Notes under the pieces: model-generated | Databases searched by the model: none | What the model was told of the DNA's origin: nothing | Seen by the model: only the letters and a program-made list of their open reading frames with translations | Shown here: positions 18,289-27,260 of the stretch, in pieces | Numbering within the stretch: the first letter of the stretch is position 1 | How the letters are laid out: every line of letters starts with the position of its first letter | Position numbers and translations under genes: made by a program | Origin: Streptomyces katrae | GTDB lineage: Bacteria; Actinomycetota; Actinomycetes; Streptomycetales; Streptomycetaceae | Assembly (NCBI RefSeq): GCF_000717655.1 | Contig: NZ_JNZY01000009.1 | Coordinates: forward strand, 1-64,000 | Length of the DNA stretch: 64,000 nucleotides | Direction of reading: 5' to 3'

Positions 18289-20169
18289 TCAGTCGTCTTC
18301 GTTGTCGCCGAAGTCGGGACGGACGCCCCGGGCTGCCATGACCTCGTCGTTGGAGGTGCCGGCGGCGACCATCGGCCACACCATGGCGTCCTCGTGGACG
18401 ATGAAGTCGATCACGACGGTACGGTCGTTGATCGCATTGGCCTCGGCGATGACCTTGTCCAGGTCGGCCGGGTCCTCGCAGCGCAGCGCCACGCAGCCCA
18501 TGGCCTCGGACAGCTTGACGAAGTCCGGGACGCGGGTGCCCTTGCGGGGGGCGGTGGACTCGCCGAGCTGGGAGCCGACGGTGTCGTGGCCGGTCTCTTC
18601 CGCGTGCAGAACGGTGTTGGAGTACCGCTGGTTGTAGAACAGGGTCTGCCACTGGCGGACCATGCCCAGCGCACCGTTGTTGATGATCGCGACCTTGATC
18701 GGGATATTGTTCAGCGCGCAGGTGACCAGTTCCTGATTGGTCATCTGGAAGCAGCCGTCACCGTCGATCGCCCAGACCGTGCGGTCCGGCATGCCGACCT
18801 TGGCGCCCATCGCGGCCGGGACCGCGTAGCCCATGGTTCCGGCGCCGCCGGAGTTCAGCCAGGTGCGGGGCTCCTCGTAGTTGACGAAGTGCGAGGCCCA
18901 CATCTGGTGCTGGCCGACGCCGGCCGCGTAGATGGTGTGCTCGGGCGCGAGTTCGCCGATGCGCTGGATGACCTGCTGCGGCGAGAGCATGCCGTCCGCG
19001 GGGGTCTCGTAGCCCAGCGGGTAGGTTTCGCGCCAGCGGGTGAGGTCCTTCCACCAGGCGGAGTAGTCCCCGGCGTTGCCCTCGGTGTGCTCGGCCTGGA
19101 CCGCCTGGATCAGGTCGGCGATGACCTCGCGGGCGTCACCGACGATCGGGACGTCGACCTCGCGGTTCTTGCCGATCTCGGCCGGGTCGATGTCCGCGTG
19201 GATGACCTTGGCGAACGGGGCGAAGCTGTCCAGCTTGCCGGTGACGCGGTCGTCGAAGCGGGTGCCGAGCGCGATCAGCAGGTCCGACTTCTGCAGGGCG
19301 GTGACGGCGGTGACCGCACCGTGCATGCCCGGCATGCCCACGTGCAGCGGGTGGCTGTCGGGGAAGGAACCCAGCGCCATCAGCGTGGTGGTGACCGGGA
19401 CGCCGGTCAGCTCGGCCAGGACCTTCAGTTCGGCGGTCGCGCCGGACTTCATGACGCCGCCGCCGACGTACAGGACCGGGCGCTTGGCCTGGCAGATGAG
19501 CTTGGCGGCCTCGCGGATCTGCTTGGCGTGCGGCTTGGTGACCGGCCGGTAGCCCGGGAGGTCCTGCGAGGGCGGCCACGTGAAGGTGGTCTTCGCCTGC
19601 AGGGCGTCCTTGGCGATGTCGACCAGGACAGGGCCGGGACGGCCGGTGGAGGCGATGTGGAAGGCCTCGGCGATCGTCCTCGGGATGTCCTCGGCCTTGG
19701 TGACCAGGAAGTTGTGCTTGGTGATCGGCATCGTGATGCCGACGATGTCCGCCTCCTGGAAGGCGTCGGTGCCGATGGCCTTGGAGGAGACCTGGCCGGT
19801 GATCGCGACGAGCGGCACGGAGTCCATGTGCGCGTCGGCGATCGGGGTGACCAGGTTGGTGGCGCCCGGGCCGGAGGTGGCCATGCAGACACCCACCTTG
19901 CCGGTGGCCTGCGCATAGCCGGTCGCAGCGTGGCCGGCTCCCTGCTCGTGGCGGACCAGGATGTGGCGCACCTTGGTGCTGTCCATCATCGGGTCGTACG
20001 CCGGGAGGATGGCCCCGCCCGGGATACCGAAGATGGTGTCGCACCCCACCTCTTCGAGCGAGCGGATGAGGGACTGCGCACCCGTGACGTGCTCAACTGC
20101 GGCGGTCTGGTGTCCGCCGGAACGGGGCCGCGGCTGCGGATGGTGGGCCCCGGTGGCCTGCTCGGTCAT
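18289..20169 (-). CDS. ilvB: Acetolactate synthase large (catalytic) subunit
   Basis: This 626-aa ThDP- and FAD-dependent enzyme condenses two pyruvates, or pyruvate and 2-ketobutyrate, as the first common step to branched-chain amino acids. [12 protein letters not shown] and the catalytic-glutamate segment [11 protein letters not shown] mark the PYR domain. The ThDP motif [14 protein letters not shown] lies near residue 475. The N-terminal about 35 residues are poorly conserved (His/Pro-rich). The ATG at 20169 fits AAGAGA at 6 nt better than the ATG at 20175. Expression is controlled by the upstream attenuator (20228-20346). Confidence 0.95.
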   Translation of the reverse strand: MTEQATGAHHPQPRPRSGGHQTAAVEHVTGAQSLIRSLEEVGCDTIFGIPGGAILPAYDPMMDSTKVRHILVRHEQGAGHAATGYAQATGKVGVCMATSGPGATNLVTPIADAHMDSVPLVAITGQVSSKAIGTDAFQEADIVGITMPITKHNFLVTKAEDIPRTIAEAFHIASTGRPGPVLVDIAKDALQAKTTFTWPPSQDLPGYRPVTKPHAKQIREAAKLICQAKRPVLYVGGGVMKSGATAELKVLAELTGVPVTTTLMALGSFPDSHPLHVGMPGMHGAVTAVTALQKSDLLIALGTRFDDRVTGKLDSFAPFAKVIHADIDPAEIGKNREVDVPIVGDAREVIADLIQAVQAEHTEGNAGDYSAWWKDLTRWRETYPLGYETPADGMLSPQQVIQRIGELAPEHTIYAAGVGQHQMWASHFVNYEEPRTWLNSGGAGTMGYAVPAAMGAKVGMPDRTVWAIDGDGCFQMTNQELVTCALNNIPIKVAIINNGALGMVRQWQTLFYNQRYSNTVLHAEETGHDTVGSQLGESTAPRKGTRVPDFVKLSEAMGCVALRCEDPADLDKVIAEANAINDRTVVIDFIVHEDAMVWPMVAAGTSNDEVMAARGVRPDFGDNEDD

Positions 20170-20227
20170 CGGCATTCTCTTCTCGAGGCTGAGGGTTTTA
20201 CGAGGATTCGAAGGTGTGCCAGTGCAA

Positions 20228-20262
20228 CAAAAAACCCCTCGTGCCAGGAGGCAAGCGAGGGG
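20228..20262 (-). terminator. ilvB attenuator terminator
   Basis: On the minus strand CCCCTCG and CGAGGGG (20256-20262 and 20235-20241) enclose a further TGCC/GGCA stem, followed directly by a run of U (20228-20234). This is a textbook intrinsic terminator, rare in this GC-rich genome, placed between the leader peptide and ilvB. Confidence 0.88.
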
Positions 20263-20304
20263 AGCGCGTCGGGTGTGCGGAGCGGGGACATGCAGGTCCC
20301 AGCT

Positions 20305-20346
20305 TCAGCCGACGCGCTTTCCAAGTACGAGAATTCGGGTGCGCAT
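20305..20346 (-). CDS. ilvB leader peptide (13 aa)
   Basis: The frame encodes MRTRILVLGKRVG and a stop. The consecutive Ile-Leu-Val-Leu codons report branched-chain aminoacyl-tRNA supply. The RNA covering the Lys-Arg-Val-Gly codons (GCGCGTCGG) is exactly complementary to CCGACGCGC at 20264-20272, immediately before the terminator. Ribosome stalling at the Ile-Leu-Val-Leu codons would therefore alter RNA folding, as in classic attenuation. There is no Shine-Dalgarno; the predicted transcription start is at the ATG. Confidence 0.85.
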   Translation of the reverse strand: MRTRILVLGKRVG

Positions 20347-20353
20347 GGCACTG

Positions 20354-20383
20354 ACCCTCCCTCCGGCGGGAGGGGGATGTCAA
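20354..20383 (-). promoter_or_regulatory. ilvB promoter, -35 box overlapping the upstream stop codon
   Basis: TTGACA (20378-20383) is a perfect -35 box and covers the TGA of the GGDEF gene. An 18-bp spacer leads to GAGGGT (20354-20359), a weak -10. Transcription would start about 20346-20348, at the leader-peptide ATG. Confidence 0.6.
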
Positions 20384-23300
20384 GTGGGTGGGACGGGCGT
20401 CTCATTATGTGAGCCTCTGCGGATGGCCATCGAGCCCCCGGACGGACCACCGGCCAGGGCGGGCTGGGCCGCCCCGCCCGGTACTGGGAACGTACCGCGC
20501 ACGAGCGCGCGGCGCAGCCTGTACTCGTCGAGCGGGCCGGAAAAGGCCGCTCCCTGGCCATGCGTGCAGCCCACCGCGCGCAGCGCCATGACCTGCTCGG
20601 GGAGGTCGACCCCGTCGGCCACCGACTGCATGCCCAAATCATTTGCAATGCGCAACAAACCAGCGGTGATCTTGTGGAGTCGGGCGGACTCGACCACACC
20701 CTCGACCAGGCCCCTGTCCAGCTTCAAGATGTCCACGGGGAGCCGGCGCAGGGCGCTGATGGCCGCGTAGCCGCTGCCGAACCCGTCCAGGGCGACCAGG
20801 ACGCCGAGCCGGCGCAGGGCCGCCAGGCGCCGCTCCAGCTCGTCGAAGGGCACCCTGGGATCGCTGTCGGCCAGTTCGATCACCAGAGCCCCGGGCGGCA
20901 GCCCGTGCCGGTTCAGCAGGGCGTCCACGGAGCCGGGCTGCCCGGCTCCCCCGGCTGCCCCCGTCCCCATTTCCAGCAGCCGCTGCGCGCTCATCCGGAC
21001 GGCCACCGGTACGTCGTGCCCGATCCGGTGTCGCTCGGCGGCCTGCCCCACGGCCTCCTCCAGCAGCCAGCGCCCCAGCTCGGCGGCCCGGGTGGGCGTC
21101 CCTCCGGGGAGCCCGCCGCGCCCGTCCGGCCCTGCCGCCGCACCCTCGCTGTACTCGGCCACCCGGAGGAATTCCGCCGGGGTGAACAGGATTCCCTGGG
21201 CCGAGCGCCAGCGGGCCTGCGCCGCCACGGCCGTGACCTCGCCGGTCGCCAGCGAGACCACGGGCTGGTGCAGCAGGGTGAACTCCCCGTCGTGCAGCGC
21301 GGTGCGCAGCCGCCCGGCGAGCTCCGCCTTCCGTACGACCTCGGCCTGCATCTGGGGCGCGTACAGCTCGACCCGGTCCTTGCCGCCCGCCTTGGCGCGG
21401 TACATCGCGAGATCCGCGTTGCGCATCAGGTCCGAAGGGGTGATGCCGGGGTCGGCGAAGGCCACGCCGATGCTGGCGGCGACCCGCACCTCGCTGCCGC
21501 CGATCCGGTACGGCTGGGACAGGGTGGTGCGCAGCCGGTCCGCGATCTCGTGCACCTGGTACTCGCGGGCACTGCGGTCGCGGCTGCCGTCGCCCAGGAT
21601 CAGCGCCGCGAACTCGTCCCCGCCGAGGCGGGCCGCGGTGTCCCCGGCGCGCACCGAGTCCTGGAGCCTGCGCGCGGCCTCGATGAGCAGCTCGTCGCCG
21701 GCCTGGTGGCCGATGGTGTCGTTGACCGCCTTGAACCCGTCGAGGTCGATGAAGAGCACGGCGGTGCTGTGGTCCCCCGCGCGCCGCCCGGTCAGGGCCT
21801 GGCGGACCCGGCGGGTGAACAGCGCCCGGTTGGGCAGGTCCGTCAGCGGATCGTGCTCGGCGCTGTGCTGGAGCTGCGCCTGGAGGCGGACCCGCTCGGT
21901 GACGTCCCGGCTGTTGAGGATGAGGCCGCCCTGGTGGCGGTTGACGGTCGACTCCACGTTGAGCCATTCACCGCTGCCCGACTTGAAGCGGCACTCGATG
22001 CGGGTGGTCGGCTCCTCGGCGGGCGGTGCGGCGAGGAAGCGGCGTACCTCGTGGACCACCCGGCCCAGGTCGTGCGGGTGGATCAGGGTGGCGAGCTCGG
22101 TGCCGACGAGCTCCTCGGCCTCGCGCCCGTAGACCCCGGCCGCCGCGGGGCTGACGTAGCGCAGGGTCCCGGTGGGCGCGGCGATCATGATGACGTCGCT
22201 GGAGCCCTGGACCAGGGAGCGGAAGTGGTTCTCCTTCTGGGCCAGTTCCTGCGTCAGCGCGATGTTGTCGACGAGCATGATGCCCTGCCGGATGACGAGG
22301 GCGAGCACGACCGTGCAGCCGGTGAAGACGACGACCCGGTCCACCTTCCGGCCGTCCACCACGTTGTACAGGATGCCCAGGGTGCAGACGGCCGCCGCGA
22401 GGTACGGCGTGAGCGCGGGCAGCGAGCCGGTGATGGGGCGGCTGACCGGGCGGTCGGCGCGCGGGAGCCCCGGCATCCCCGGGTCCGGATGCATGCGCCG
22501 GGCGCCCCAGGGTGCGTACGCGAGCAGCAGCGAGCCGGCGAACCAGCCGGCGTCGAGCAGCTGCCCGGACTGGTACTCGGCGCTCAGCAGCGGCGAGGTG
22601 AACAGGGCGTCGCTGAGCACGGTCAGGGCCAGGGCCGCGATGGCGGTGTTGACGGCCGAGCGGTTGGCCTCGGAGCGCCGGAAGTGCAGGACCAGCACCA
22701 TGGAGACGAGCGCGATGTCCAGCAGCGGGTAGGCGAGTGAGAGCGCGGCCCGCGGGACGCTGCCGGGGGCCCCGGACTGGGCGGTGCGCGCCGCGTGCGC
22801 GAGGGCCAGGCTCCAGGACAGCGTGAGCAGGGAGCCGCCGATGAGCCAGGAGTCGAGCCCGAGGCAGACCCAGCCGGCCCGGGTGACCGGGCGTTTGGCG
22901 AGGACGAGCAGGCCGACGATGGCGGGCGGCGCGAAGCAGAGGAAGGCGAAGTCGGCGACCGACGGCTTCGGCACGGCCTCGCCGAGGACCACCTCGTACC
23001 AGCCCCAGACGGCATTGCCGCAGGCCCCCATGAGGGAGGAGAACGCGAAGAGCAGCCAGGCCGGGCGCTCGCGGCTGTCGATCACCCGTGCGTAGGTGTA
23101 GCAGGAGACGGCGGCGAGTAGCGCGGCGGCGCTGAGACCGAAGTCGCCCATGATCTCGGCGAGTTCCTCGGAGCCCCAGCCGAGGGCGGCACCGACGGCG
23201 TACCCGCCGCTGACCACGGCGAGAAGGAACTGCATCGCCAGGCTCCTGCCGCCGCCGCCCGGGACGGGCTGCCTGGTCAGCAGTGCCGCCCCCGAGGCGG

Positions 23301-23391
23301 TCACCGGTCCCCCTCGCCGGCTGGTTCCGGCGCGGCCCAGTCCCGGCAGCGCCGCCTCCGGCGGCTGTGCCGCATCGGATCTTTCGTCCAT
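20380..23391 (-). CDS. Membrane PAS-GGDEF-EAL protein, probable diguanylate cyclase with degenerate EAL
   Basis: This 1003-aa protein makes or senses the second messenger c-di-GMP. Residues about 50-375 hold some ten hydrophobic segments. A PAS domain follows (about 388-500). The GGDEF domain has an intact GGDEF (590-594) and a product-inhibition RxxD site (RAGD, 581-584) exactly five residues before it. The C-terminal EAL domain is altered at key places: the EAL signature reads AQA, the DDFGTGY loop reads DGFGSGY, and the expected ITE reads LAD. Phosphodiesterase activity is therefore doubtful. By position before ilvB it may be the orthologue that I recall as cdgE (SCO5511). A BldD-like box lies upstream. 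Confidence 0.88.
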   Translation of the reverse strand: MDERSDAAQPPEAALPGLGRAGTSRRGGPVTASGAALLTRQPVPGGGGRSLAMQFLLAVVSGGYAVGAALGWGSEELAEIMGDFGLSAAALLAAVSCYTYARVIDSRERPAWLLFAFSSLMGACGNAVWGWYEVVLGEAVPKPSVADFAFLCFAPPAIVGLLVLAKRPVTRAGWVCLGLDSWLIGGSLLTLSWSLALAHAARTAQSGAPGSVPRAALSLAYPLLDIALVSMVLVLHFRRSEANRSAVNTAIAALALTVLSDALFTSPLLSAEYQSGQLLDAGWFAGSLLLAYAPWGARRMHPDPGMPGLPRADRPVSRPITGSLPALTPYLAAAVCTLGILYNVVDGRKVDRVVVFTGCTVVLALVIRQGIMLVDNIALTQELAQKENHFRSLVQGSSDVIMIAAPTGTLRYVSPAAAGVYGREAEELVGTELATLIHPHDLGRVVHEVRRFLAAPPAEEPTTRIECRFKSGSGEWLNVESTVNRHQGGLILNSRDVTERVRLQAQLQHSAEHDPLTDLPNRALFTRRVRQALTGRRAGDHSTAVLFIDLDGFKAVNDTIGHQAGDELLIEAARRLQDSVRAGDTAARLGGDEFAALILGDGSRDRSAREYQVHEIADRLRTTLSQPYRIGGSEVRVAASIGVAFADPGITPSDLMRNADLAMYRAKAGGKDRVELYAPQMQAEVVRKAELAGRLRTALHDGEFTLLHQPVVSLATGEVTAVAAQARWRSAQGILFTPAEFLRVAEYSEGAAAGPDGRGGLPGGTPTRAAELGRWLLEEAVGQAAERHRIGHDVPVAVRMSAQRLLEMGTGAAGGAGQPGSVDALLNRHGLPPGALVIELADSDPRVPFDELERRLAALRRLGVLVALDGFGSGYAAISALRRLPVDILKLDRGLVEGVVESARLHKITAGLLRIANDLGMQSVADGVDLPEQVMALRAVGCTHGQGAAFSGPLDEYRLRRALVRGTFPVPGGAAQPALAGGPSGGSMAIRRGSHNETPVPPT

Positions 23392-23489
23392 TGGCCGTGC
23401 ATCGCCCGTCGCCCCCCAAAGTGTCCGATCACTCCCCAGCGCCAGACGAAAGCGCTGCAGCCCCTTGTTCCGGACGATACACCACTTTC

Positions 23490-23504
23490 GTCACTCAGGG
23501 ACAT
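23490..23504. promoter_or_regulatory. BldD-like box upstream of the GGDEF gene
   Basis: GTCACTCAGGGACAT matches the published BldD consensus nTnACnC(A/T)GnGTnAn at 10 of 11 fixed positions. It lies about 100 bp upstream of the diguanylate-cyclase start. BldD is itself a c-di-GMP-binding repressor, so a feedback loop is expected. Confidence 0.6.
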
Positions 23505-23586
23505 AGATGGTCTACTCTCCGTTACCACGCGGGGAGTTGTGGCCACTGTGCGCGTCCGGACGGATGCGGAGCGTGCGCACAGCGCG

Positions 23587-24534
23587 TCACCCGGTGATCA
23601 GGACCGTGTTCTCGACGGGCTCCCCGGCGGCGAAGCGGTGCAGCTGGCGGACCACCAGGCGCTTCGCCCGCGGCGCGAACGCCGTGCTGCTGCCGCCGAC
23701 GTGAGGCGTGATCAGGACATTCGGAGCATGCCAGAGCGGATGGCCGGCGGGCAGCGGTTCCGGATCGGTGACGTCGAGTGCCGCGCGCAGCCGGTCCGAC
23801 TCCAGCTCCGCCAGCAGCGCGGCGGTGTCGACGACGGGGCCGCGCGCCACGTTCACCAGCAGGGCGCCGTCCTTCATCCGGGCGAGGAAGGCGGCGTCGG
23901 CCAGCCCTCGGGTCGCGTCGGTCAGCGGCGTGGAGAGGATGACCACGTCGGCCTCCGGGAGGAGCCGGGGCAGTTCGGCGTGCGCGTGCACCGGCCCGCG
24001 CACGGTGGTGCGCGCCGAGCGTGCGACCCGTGTGACCCGCGCGCACTCGAAGGGCGCGAGCCGGTCCTCGATGGCCGCGCCGATCGACCCGTACCCGACG
24101 ATCAGTACGGACTTGTCGGCGAGGGCGTCGTAGAAGCCTCCTCGCCACTCCTCGCGGTCCTGGCCGCGCACCATGCCGGGGATGCCGCGCAGCGAGGCGA
24201 GGGCGAGGGTGAGCGCCAGCTCGGCGGTGCTCGCCTCGTGGACGCCGCGCGCGTTGCACAGCCGTACGCCGGGGTGCAGGAGGTCGAGGCCGCCCAGGAC
24301 GTGGTCGATGCCCGCGGTCAGCGTCTGCACGACCTCGAGGTCCGGCATGCCGGCCAGCGGGCGCAGGGTGACCTCGGAGGACTTCATGTACGGGGTGACG
24401 TAGAAGACGCAGGCGGCCGGATCGGCCGGGAAGGTGTCCTCACCGTCCCAGTGGCGGTAGCGGAAGGTGTCGGGGAGGCCCTCGACCTCCTCGGCGGGGA
24501 ACGGGAGCCAGACGTCCGCTGTCTTTGCAGTCAT
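23587..24534 (-). CDS. D-isomer-specific 2-hydroxyacid dehydrogenase
   Basis: This 315-aa NAD(P)-dependent dehydrogenase interconverts 2-hydroxy and 2-oxo acids. The Rossmann motif GYGSIGAAIEDRL is near 143-155. Catalytic Arg and Glu are in VNVARGPVVDT and DPEPLPAGHPLW, and the His in NVLITPHVGGSS. The substrate (hydroxypyruvate, glyoxylate or other) cannot be told. The ATG at 24534 has no Shine-Dalgarno; a TAGCCT box (24542-24547) ends 7 nt before it, so the mRNA is probably leaderless. It is divergent from an aldo/keto reductase. Confidence 0.88.
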   Translation of the reverse strand: MTAKTADVWLPFPAEEVEGLPDTFRYRHWDGEDTFPADPAACVFYVTPYMKSSEVTLRPLAGMPDLEVVQTLTAGIDHVLGGLDLLHPGVRLCNARGVHEASTAELALTLALASLRGIPGMVRGQDREEWRGGFYDALADKSVLIVGYGSIGAAIEDRLAPFECARVTRVARSARTTVRGPVHAHAELPRLLPEADVVILSTPLTDATRGLADAAFLARMKDGALLVNVARGPVVDTAALLAELESDRLRAALDVTDPEPLPAGHPLWHAPNVLITPHVGGSSTAFAPRAKRLVVRQLHRFAAGEPVENTVLITG

Positions 24535-24541
24535 GATCACG

Positions 24542-24547
24542 AGGCTA
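24542..24547 (-). promoter_or_regulatory. -10 box (TAGCCT), leaderless start of the hydroxyacid dehydrogenase
   Basis: TAGCCT matches TANNNT and ends 7 nt before the ATG at 24534. No ribosome-binding site is present. A TTGATC -35 candidate is at long (20 bp) spacing. Confidence 0.4.
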
Positions 24548-24613
24548 TGCCAAGGCCGAAGGATCCTGATCAAGCCGTTAGTTTGTTTGCCGGACCGGGA
24601 GGGGGACGCACGG

Positions 24614-25621
24614 GTGGAGCGCAGGTCGATCGGGGCGGGAGCGCTGGCGGTGGGCGCCGTCGGGCTCGGGTGCATGCCGATGAGCTGGGCGTACGCGCCC
24701 TCGCGGCGCCGCGGTGAGGAGTCGCTGGCCACGGTGCACACCGCGCTGGACCTGGGGGCGAACCTGCTGGACACCGCCGACCTGTACGGGCCGTTCACCA
24801 ATGAGCTGCTGCTGGGGCGGGTGCTGCGGGAGCGGCGGTCGGAGGCGTTCGTGTCCGCCAAGGTGGGGCTGCGGGCGGGCGAGCAGCACGTGGTGGCGGA
24901 CGGGCGGCCCGGTTACATGCGGCGGGCCTGCGACGCCTCGCTGCGGCGGCTGCGGACGGACGTCATAGACCTCTACCAGCTGCACCGGGTGGATCCGGAC
25001 GTCCCGGTGGAGGAGACCTGGGGGGCCATGGCGGAGCTGGTGGGGGCCGGGAAGGTGCGGGCGCTCGGGTTCTGCACGCTGGGCGCGGGTGCCGGGCCGG
25101 GCGCGGGGCGGCGCGGGGACCGGGCGTACCGGGTGACCTTGGGGCACCTGGAGCGGGTCCAGCAGGTGTTCCCGGTGAGCGCGGTGCAGGCGGAGCTGTC
25201 GGTGTGGTCCCCGGAGGCGGCGCGGCAGCTGCTGCCGTGGTGTGCGGCGCGCGGGGTGGGGTTCCTGGCTGCGATGCCGCTGGGCAGCGGGTTCCTGACG
25301 GGGACGCTCAGGCCGGGCGCGGGCTTCGAGTGGGAGGACGTACGGGCGCGGCATCCACGGTTCACGGCGGAGTCGATGGCGGCGAACCAGGTGCTGGTGG
25401 CGGGGCTGCGGCGGGTGGCACGGCGGCACGGGCCACAGGTGACGGCGGCGCAGGTGGCGCTTGCGTGGGTGCTGGCGCAGGGGCCGCAGGTCGTGCCGGT
25501 GCCGGGGGCCGACCGGGCGCACTGGGCGGCGGAGAACGCAGCGGCGGCGCAGGTCCGGCTGACGGCCGGGGACCTGGCCGAGATCGCGGCGCTGCCGGCG
25601 GCGGTGGGAGCCTGGGACTGA
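24614..25621 (+). CDS. Aldo/keto reductase
   Basis: This 335-aa NADPH-dependent TIM-barrel oxidoreductase carries the family signature GANLLDTADLYGPFTNE (about 53-69), with catalytic Asp and Tyr, and SAKVGLR for the catalytic lysine. IDLYQLHRVDPDVPVEETW follows. The C-terminal cofactor segment has VVPVPGADR. I chose the GTG at 24614 with GGAGGGGG 8 nt upstream; the frame open to 24467 overlaps the divergent gene. The substrate is unknown. An Arg/Gly-rich insertion (GAGPGAGRRGDRAY) interrupts the barrel near residue 165. Confidence 0.88.
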   Translation: MERRSIGAGALAVGAVGLGCMPMSWAYAPSRRRGEESLATVHTALDLGANLLDTADLYGPFTNELLLGRVLRERRSEAFVSAKVGLRAGEQHVVADGRPGYMRRACDASLRRLRTDVIDLYQLHRVDPDVPVEETWGAMAELVGAGKVRALGFCTLGAGAGPGAGRRGDRAYRVTLGHLERVQQVFPVSAVQAELSVWSPEAARQLLPWCAARGVGFLAAMPLGSGFLTGTLRPGAGFEWEDVRARHPRFTAESMAANQVLVAGLRRVARRHGPQVTAAQVALAWVLAQGPQVVPVPGADRAHWAAENAAAAQVRLTAGDLAEIAALPAAVGAWD

Positions 25622-25637
25622 GCAGGGGACCGGGACC

Positions 25638-25709
25638 GGAGCCGTGGCCGGGTGCCCGGCCGTGGCCGGCTCCGGGGTCGTGGCCGGTTGCGGGGTCGTG
25701 GCCGGCACC
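25638..25709. repeat. Four imperfect 18-bp tandem repeats
   Basis: Units of 18 bp begin at 25638, 25656, 25674 and 25692. All share the core (T/C)CGTGGCCGG, and the last two are identical over their first 15 bases. They lie between the aldo/keto reductase stop and the lipoprotein start, in non-coding DNA. Confidence 0.75.
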
Positions 25710-25814
25710 GCGACAACCACTCGATCGGGTGTACGAGCGGTGGAACTTCGGGAACTGCCGCAGCTGTTGAGACAGAGGAAAGGCACGATCGCAGCACCGG
25801 AGGGGAGCAGGACG

Positions 25815-27041
25815 ATGCGATACGGACAGGCGCACAAGCTGTACGAGGGCCCGCGCCCCCGGACCCGTGGAGTGCTGGCGGCATTCGCCCTGGCCGGATG
25901 CGGGGCTCTGCTGGCGGCGGGCTGCGCACCGGCGGGCGCCCCCGGCAGCAAGGCGGGCACCTCACCACCCCGCGCGGCACCCACACCGTCGGCGGCCGGC
26001 CCGGCAGGCTCCGCGTCCGGCTCCTCGGAAGCCGCCCCGCCGCCTGCGAAGGGCTCCGTGACGGTGGCGGGCGAGATCGCCAAGGACCTGGAGTCGCCGT
26101 GGGGGGTGGCCCCGCTGCCCGACGGGGACCTGCTGGTCGCCTCGCGGGACAAGGGAACGATCAGCAGGGTCGCGGCGGCCACGGGCCGGGTGACGCCGAT
26201 CGGCAAGGTGCCCGGGGTGGCCCCGGGCGGGGAGGGCGGGCTGCTGGGGCTCGCGCTGTCGCCCGCGTTCGCCTCGGACCGGCTGGTGTACGCGTACTTC
26301 ACGACGGAGTCCGACAACCGCATCGCCCGGATGCGCTACGACGAGCAGAGGGACCCGGGTCAGCAACTGGGCGCGCCGGACACGGTGTTCCGGAGCATCC
26401 CCAAGGGCCTGGTCCACAACGGCGGCCGGATCGCCTTCGGCCCGGACAAGATGCTCTACGCGGGAACGGGCGAGACCGGCGACACCGGGCTCGCGCAGGA
26501 CAAGAAGTCGCTGGGCGGCAAGATCCTGCGGATGACCCCGGACGGGCAGCCGGTGCACGGGAATCCGGAGGCCGACTCCGTCGTCTATTCCTACGGGCAC
26601 CGCAATGTGCAGGGCCTGGCCTGGGACAAGGACAAACGGCTGTGGGCGGCCGAGTTCGGCCAGAACACCTGGGACGAGCTGAATCTGATCGAGCCCGGCG
26701 CCAACTACGGCTGGCCAGAGGCCGAGGGGAGGGCGGGCAAGCCCGGGCTGCGTGATCCGGTGGCCGTGTGGAAGACCGACGAGGCCTCGCCGAGCGGGAT
26801 CGCCTGGGCGCAGGGATCGGTGTGGATGGCGGGGCTCAAGGGCGAGCGGCTGTGGCGGATCCCGCTGGCCGGGGCCGCTCCGGTGGCCGAGCCGGAGGCC
26901 TTCCTGACGGGGAAGTACGGCCGGCTGCGTACGGTGATCGCCCTCGGCGGGGACAGATTGCTGCTGGTCACGAGCGAGACGGACGGGCGCGGATCGCCGG
27001 AGGCGGGCGACGACAGGATCCTGACACTGACGGTGCGGTAA
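25815..27041 (+). CDS. PQQ-dependent sugar (sorbosone/glucose) dehydrogenase-like lipoprotein
   Basis: This 408-aa exported protein has a six-bladed GDH-B/YliI-type beta propeller that oxidises aldose sugars with PQQ. The N-terminus is an Arg-rich signal with two possible lipoboxes, LAGC (Cys29) and LAAGC (Cys37), then a Pro/Ala/Ser linker to about 80. Propeller motifs follow: LESPWGVAPLPDGDLLVASR, GGEGGLLGLALSP, NGGRIAFGPD, GHRNVQGLAWD, and PGANYGWPE. The start at 25815 has GGAG at 7 nt. The actual substrate and cofactor are unproven. Confidence 0.88.
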   Translation: MRYGQAHKLYEGPRPRTRGVLAAFALAGCGALLAAGCAPAGAPGSKAGTSPPRAAPTPSAAGPAGSASGSSEAAPPPAKGSVTVAGEIAKDLESPWGVAPLPDGDLLVASRDKGTISRVAAATGRVTPIGKVPGVAPGGEGGLLGLALSPAFASDRLVYAYFTTESDNRIARMRYDEQRDPGQQLGAPDTVFRSIPKGLVHNGGRIAFGPDKMLYAGTGETGDTGLAQDKKSLGGKILRMTPDGQPVHGNPEADSVVYSYGHRNVQGLAWDKDKRLWAAEFGQNTWDELNLIEPGANYGWPEAEGRAGKPGLRDPVAVWKTDEASPSGIAWAQGSVWMAGLKGERLWRIPLAGAAPVAEPEAFLTGKYGRLRTVIALGGDRLLLVTSETDGRGSPEAGDDRILTLTVR

Positions 27042-27074
27042 CCACGGGTCCCCGGTGGGGGGGCGGAAGGCACG

Positions 27075-27260
27075 GTGGGCGCGGTGTTCAACATGATCGA
27101 GGAGCTGTTCAACCCGGGTCGCAAGCACACGGACGAGGAGAAGAAGCGGCTGGAGCTGTCCCGGACCGATGTCAACGACGGCGATCCGGGACGCGGTCCG
27201 ATAGACCTGGACTCCGGGAAGGTGCTCATACGCCCGGCCGAGCAGCCCCCGCAGGACTGA
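27075..27260 (+). CDS. Small conserved protein, DUF6191-like
   Basis: This 61-aa soluble charged protein (begins MGAVFNMIEELFNPGRKHTD, contains GPIDLDSGKVLIR) resembles the short Streptomyces DUF6191 family; its function is unknown. The GTG at 27075 follows GGAAGG; the GTG at 27084 is an alternative. It lies 33 bp after the lipoprotein gene and may be co-transcribed. Its last 35 bp overlap the 3' end of the convergent LuxR gene. Confidence 0.7.
   Translation: MGAVFNMIEELFNPGRKHTDEEKKRLELSRTDVNDGDPGRGPIDLDSGKVLIRPAEQPPQD

Noticed and set aside
20283..20340. Hairpin between leader peptide and terminator taken as a riboswitch
   Set aside because: The pairing of leader codons with 20264-20272 and the Ile-Leu-Val-Leu peptide explain it as translational attenuation. 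No known riboswitch core is visible.
25638..25709. 18-bp repeats as a CRISPR array
   Set aside because: The units are contiguous with no spacers, imperfect, and no cas genes are present.
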